Assembly (NCBI RefSeq): GCF_002934455.1
Contig: NZ_PTIR01000012.1
Span: 1-64,000 of the forward strand
DNA from: Trinickia symbiotica
GTDB lineage: Bacteria; Pseudomonadota; Gammaproteobacteria; Burkholderiales; Burkholderiaceae
Direction: 5' to 3'
Length of the DNA stretch: 64,000 nucleotides
A model generated the notes under the pieces. It saw only the letters and a program-made list of their open reading frames with translations. It searched no databases and was not told where the DNA came from. Shown in pieces: positions 62,359-64,000 of the stretch; within the stretch, counting starts at the first letter, position 1; every line of letters starts with the position of its first letter. Both the position numbers and the translations under genes were made by a program.

Positions 62359-63240
62359 TCAGACAGTGAGATGCGCCACGTAGTCGCGCAGGTAGGCATC
62401 GAACGAGTCGCCGATCTCGGGGTGGCGCAGCGCGAACTCGACGGTCGCCTTGAGATAACCAAGCTTGCTGCCGCAATCGTAGCGCGTGCCGTAGTACCGA
62501 TAAGCCAGCACTTGCTCCTCCGTCAGCAGCGAATGCAAGGCGTCCGTCAGCTGAAGCTCGCCGAGCGTACCAGGCTCGAGCTTGCGCAAGTGCGCGAAGA
62601 TGCTCGGCATGAGCACATAGCGGCCGACTACGCCGAGGTTCGACGGTGCATCGTCCGGCGCCGGCTTCTCGACGATGCCCGACAGCTTGAAGATGTCCTC
62701 CTCCCATTCGCGACCTTCCACCACGCCGTACGAACGCGTGTCCTCACGCGCGATCGCTTCGACGCCGACGATCGAGCTGTGATAATGGTTGAAGACGTCG
62801 ATCATCTGCTTCATGACGGGCCGCTCGCAGTAGAGCAAGTCATCCGCGAGAATCACGGCGAACGGGTGGTCCGCCACGAGCTTTTCGGCGCACAACACCG
62901 CGTGCCCCAAGCCGCGCGCGGTCGGCTGACGCACGTAGAAGCAATCCACATGGCTCGGCTTGATGTTGCGCACCAGGTCGAGCAGCTTTTCCTTGCCGCG
63001 CGCTTCGAGCTCCGCCTCGATCTCGTACGATGTGTCGAAATGATCCTCGATCGCGCGCTTGCTGCGGCCCGTCACGAAAATGAGCTCCGTGATTCCAGCC
63101 TCGATTGCCTCCTCCACCGCATATTGGATGAGCGGCTTGTCGACGATTGGCAGCATCTCCTTGGGGCTCGCCTTCGTAGCGGGCAAGAACCGCGTACCCA
63201 AGCCAGCCACCGGGAATACCGCTTTGGTGACTTTCAACAT
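62359..63240 (-). CDS. galU: UTP-glucose-1-phosphate uridylyltransferase
   Basis: The 293-residue enzyme has the nucleotide-binding start KAVFPVAGLGTRFLPATKAS, the PKEMLPIVDKPLIQYAVEEA motif, ILADDLL and the GVVGRYVLMPSIF segment. It makes UDP-glucose, the precursor of LPS core, exopolysaccharide and trehalose. ATG 63240 is preceded by GAGGGG. The next gene on its upstream side is a small membrane protein on the same strand. Confidence 0.96.
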   Translation of the reverse strand: MLKVTKAVFPVAGLGTRFLPATKASPKEMLPIVDKPLIQYAVEEAIEAGITELIFVTGRSKRAIEDHFDTSYEIEAELEARGKEKLLDLVRNIKPSHVDCFYVRQPTARGLGHAVLCAEKLVADHPFAVILADDLLYCERPVMKQMIDVFNHYHSSIVGVEAIAREDTRSYGVVEGREWEEDIFKLSGIVEKPAPDDAPSNLGVVGRYVLMPSIFAHLRKLEPGTLGELQLTDALHSLLTEEQVLAYRYYGTRYDCGSKLGYLKATVEFALRHPEIGDSFDAYLRDYVAHLTV

Positions 63241-63301
63241 CATCAACCCCTCTCTGTCAGTTCTTTATGTGAAGCGTGATTAAGCTATTCGAAAGAAAAA
63301 G

Positions 63302-63463
63302 CTAGAAGCGCTCGACTGCCTCCTCGCTGCCGCGTGCGTCCCGGTGCTTGTCTCGAACCGCCGAGAAGCGCGCCGCTTCATCGCGCTCGACGGCCTCCCG
63401 GTAGGCCGATACGGCAACGAGAATCAGCAGCACGGCGCCCCCCGCTATCCAATGCAAGTCCAT
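63302..63463 (-). CDS. Small single-span membrane protein
   Basis: The 53-residue product has one hydrophobic segment (HWIAGGAVLLILVAVSAY, about 4-21) and a charged C-terminal tail rich in E, R, D and A. GGGAG stands six bases before ATG 63463. Function is unknown; the length and composition suggest a small inner-membrane protein. Confidence 0.6.
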   Translation of the reverse strand: MDLHWIAGGAVLLILVAVSAYREAVERDEAARFSAVRDKHRDARGSEEAVERF

Positions 63464-63715
63464 GAGACGCTCCCTTCGCGACCTGTCGTACGTGCAAGCT
63501 AACATCAAAAAAACCGAACAATAATCCGCCGCCGGGCGGCCGATGTTTTTTACCGGATGACAGAAAGCGTTGCCCCTATCCGTATCGACAGGCCTGTACG
63601 GGCACTAGCCGTTTTAGTCGTTTTTTTTCACTCTACGATGCGATTTGAATGCGGGACCTGTGTTTGCAGGTGCCGCCGCGATCAATCGACCATTCCATCC
63701 CCGAGAGGCTCGCGC

Positions 63716-64000
63716 ATGAACGAATCGCCCGCCCTCCCCGTCGACGGCGCCGCGCCGGCCGCCCCCGCGGCCGGCTTGCTCGGCGTATCGCCGTCAGCCG
63801 TTGCCTCCAAGGAAGCTTTCATCGACGCAATGCGCGGCGTCGCTGCGCTGCTCGTCGCCTACTTTCACTGCAGGCAGGTTGCGTGGATCGGCATGCACCG
63901 ATTTCATGAGCTGGCGGGATTCTCGCTCGACCCGAGCGTCGTAATCGGTTACCTGACGCTGCCCATCGCCTACGGCTCGGCCGGCGTATCGATCTTCTTC
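63716..64000 (+). CDS. Acyltransferase 3-family membrane protein, 3' end outside the window
   Basis: The frame starts at ATG 63716 (GAGAGG upstream) and is open to the window edge, giving 95 residues. After an Ala/Pro-rich N-terminus, FIDAMRGVAALLVAYFHC matches the acyltransferase 3 (OafA/NodX-like) start, with the conserved R and H in RGVAALLVAYFH. Such proteins O-acetylate polysaccharides or other surface molecules. The proximity to galU suits polysaccharide modification. Only the first segments are visible. Confidence 0.8.
   Translation, partial: MNESPALPVDGAAPAAPAAGLLGVSPSAVASKEAFIDAMRGVAALLVAYFHCRQVAWIGMHRFHELAGFSLDPSVVIGYLTLPIAYGSAGVSIFF

Noticed and set aside
1-64000. CRISPR arrays, tRNA and rRNA genes
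   Set aside because: No regularly spaced repeats and no cloverleaf or rRNA-like sequence were seen by eye; a covariance-model scan would be decisive.

Overview
The window is GC-rich (low GC only near the left edge). Its gene content fits a Burkholderiaceae genome of the Paraburkholderia/Caballeronia/Trinickia type. Supporting genes are an OmpC-like Burkholderia porin, a Lys/Ala-rich HU protein, PlcN-type and AcpA-type phosphoesterases, a PenA-like class A beta-lactamase, GbuA guanidinobutyrase, many LysR regulators and GalU. No rRNA, tRNA or CRISPR array was seen. The genus is an inference from gene families; nothing here fixes the species.

Left part (1-10.3 kb) is accessory DNA. It holds a partial small DNA-binding protein gene with two identical palindromic operators, a low-GC pair (a signal-peptide protein and a 3'-truncated RTX/EF-hand-like protein), and a frameshifted gene relic. 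These are followed by a leftward block: DUF3701-type tyrosine recombinase, short TniQ, TnsC-like ATPase, TnsB-like DDE transposase and TnsA-like endonuclease. Together these four transposition genes make a Tn7-like transposon core. Its right end carries three direct repeats that look like transposase-binding sites. Just outside lies a RelB/YafQ toxin-antitoxin pair whose toxin gene has an in-frame stop.

10.3-31 kb is mostly metabolic. One rightward operon (TIM-barrel isomerase, 2-oxoglutarate/Fe(II) oxygenase, solute-binding protein, fused ABC permease-ATPase) faces a LysR gene, which is divergent from gbuA, a class II aldolase and a 2-hydroxyacid dehydrogenase. Then come a DmlR-like regulator, a lipoprotein hydrolase, a 5'-truncated glycosyltransferase relic, a TauE/SafE exporter, an AraC-GyrI regulator, and a tartrate/D-malate dehydrogenase beside a relic of its own LysR regulator. 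A Phd/VapC-type toxin-antitoxin pair, YjbQ and ahpCF follow.

31-53 kb holds a class A beta-lactamase, a GntR regulator divergent from lutACB (L-lactate oxidation), an SMP-30 lactonase, and a PotFGHI-type ABC importer in an apparent operon with a Rieske oxygenase. A LysR regulator, a flavin monooxygenase-RidA-DUF1028 operon, and a DapA-family lyase plus MFS transporter divergent from a LacI regulator complete this part. It looks like a catabolic island for an amine or amino-sugar-like substrate, but the substrate is not known.

53-64 kb is envelope and housekeeping: BrkB-family membrane protein, porin, AcpA-like phosphatase, di-haem cytochrome peroxidase, HU-like protein, Tat-exported phospholipase C, a small lipoprotein, GalU, a small membrane protein, and the start of an acyltransferase cut by the window edge.
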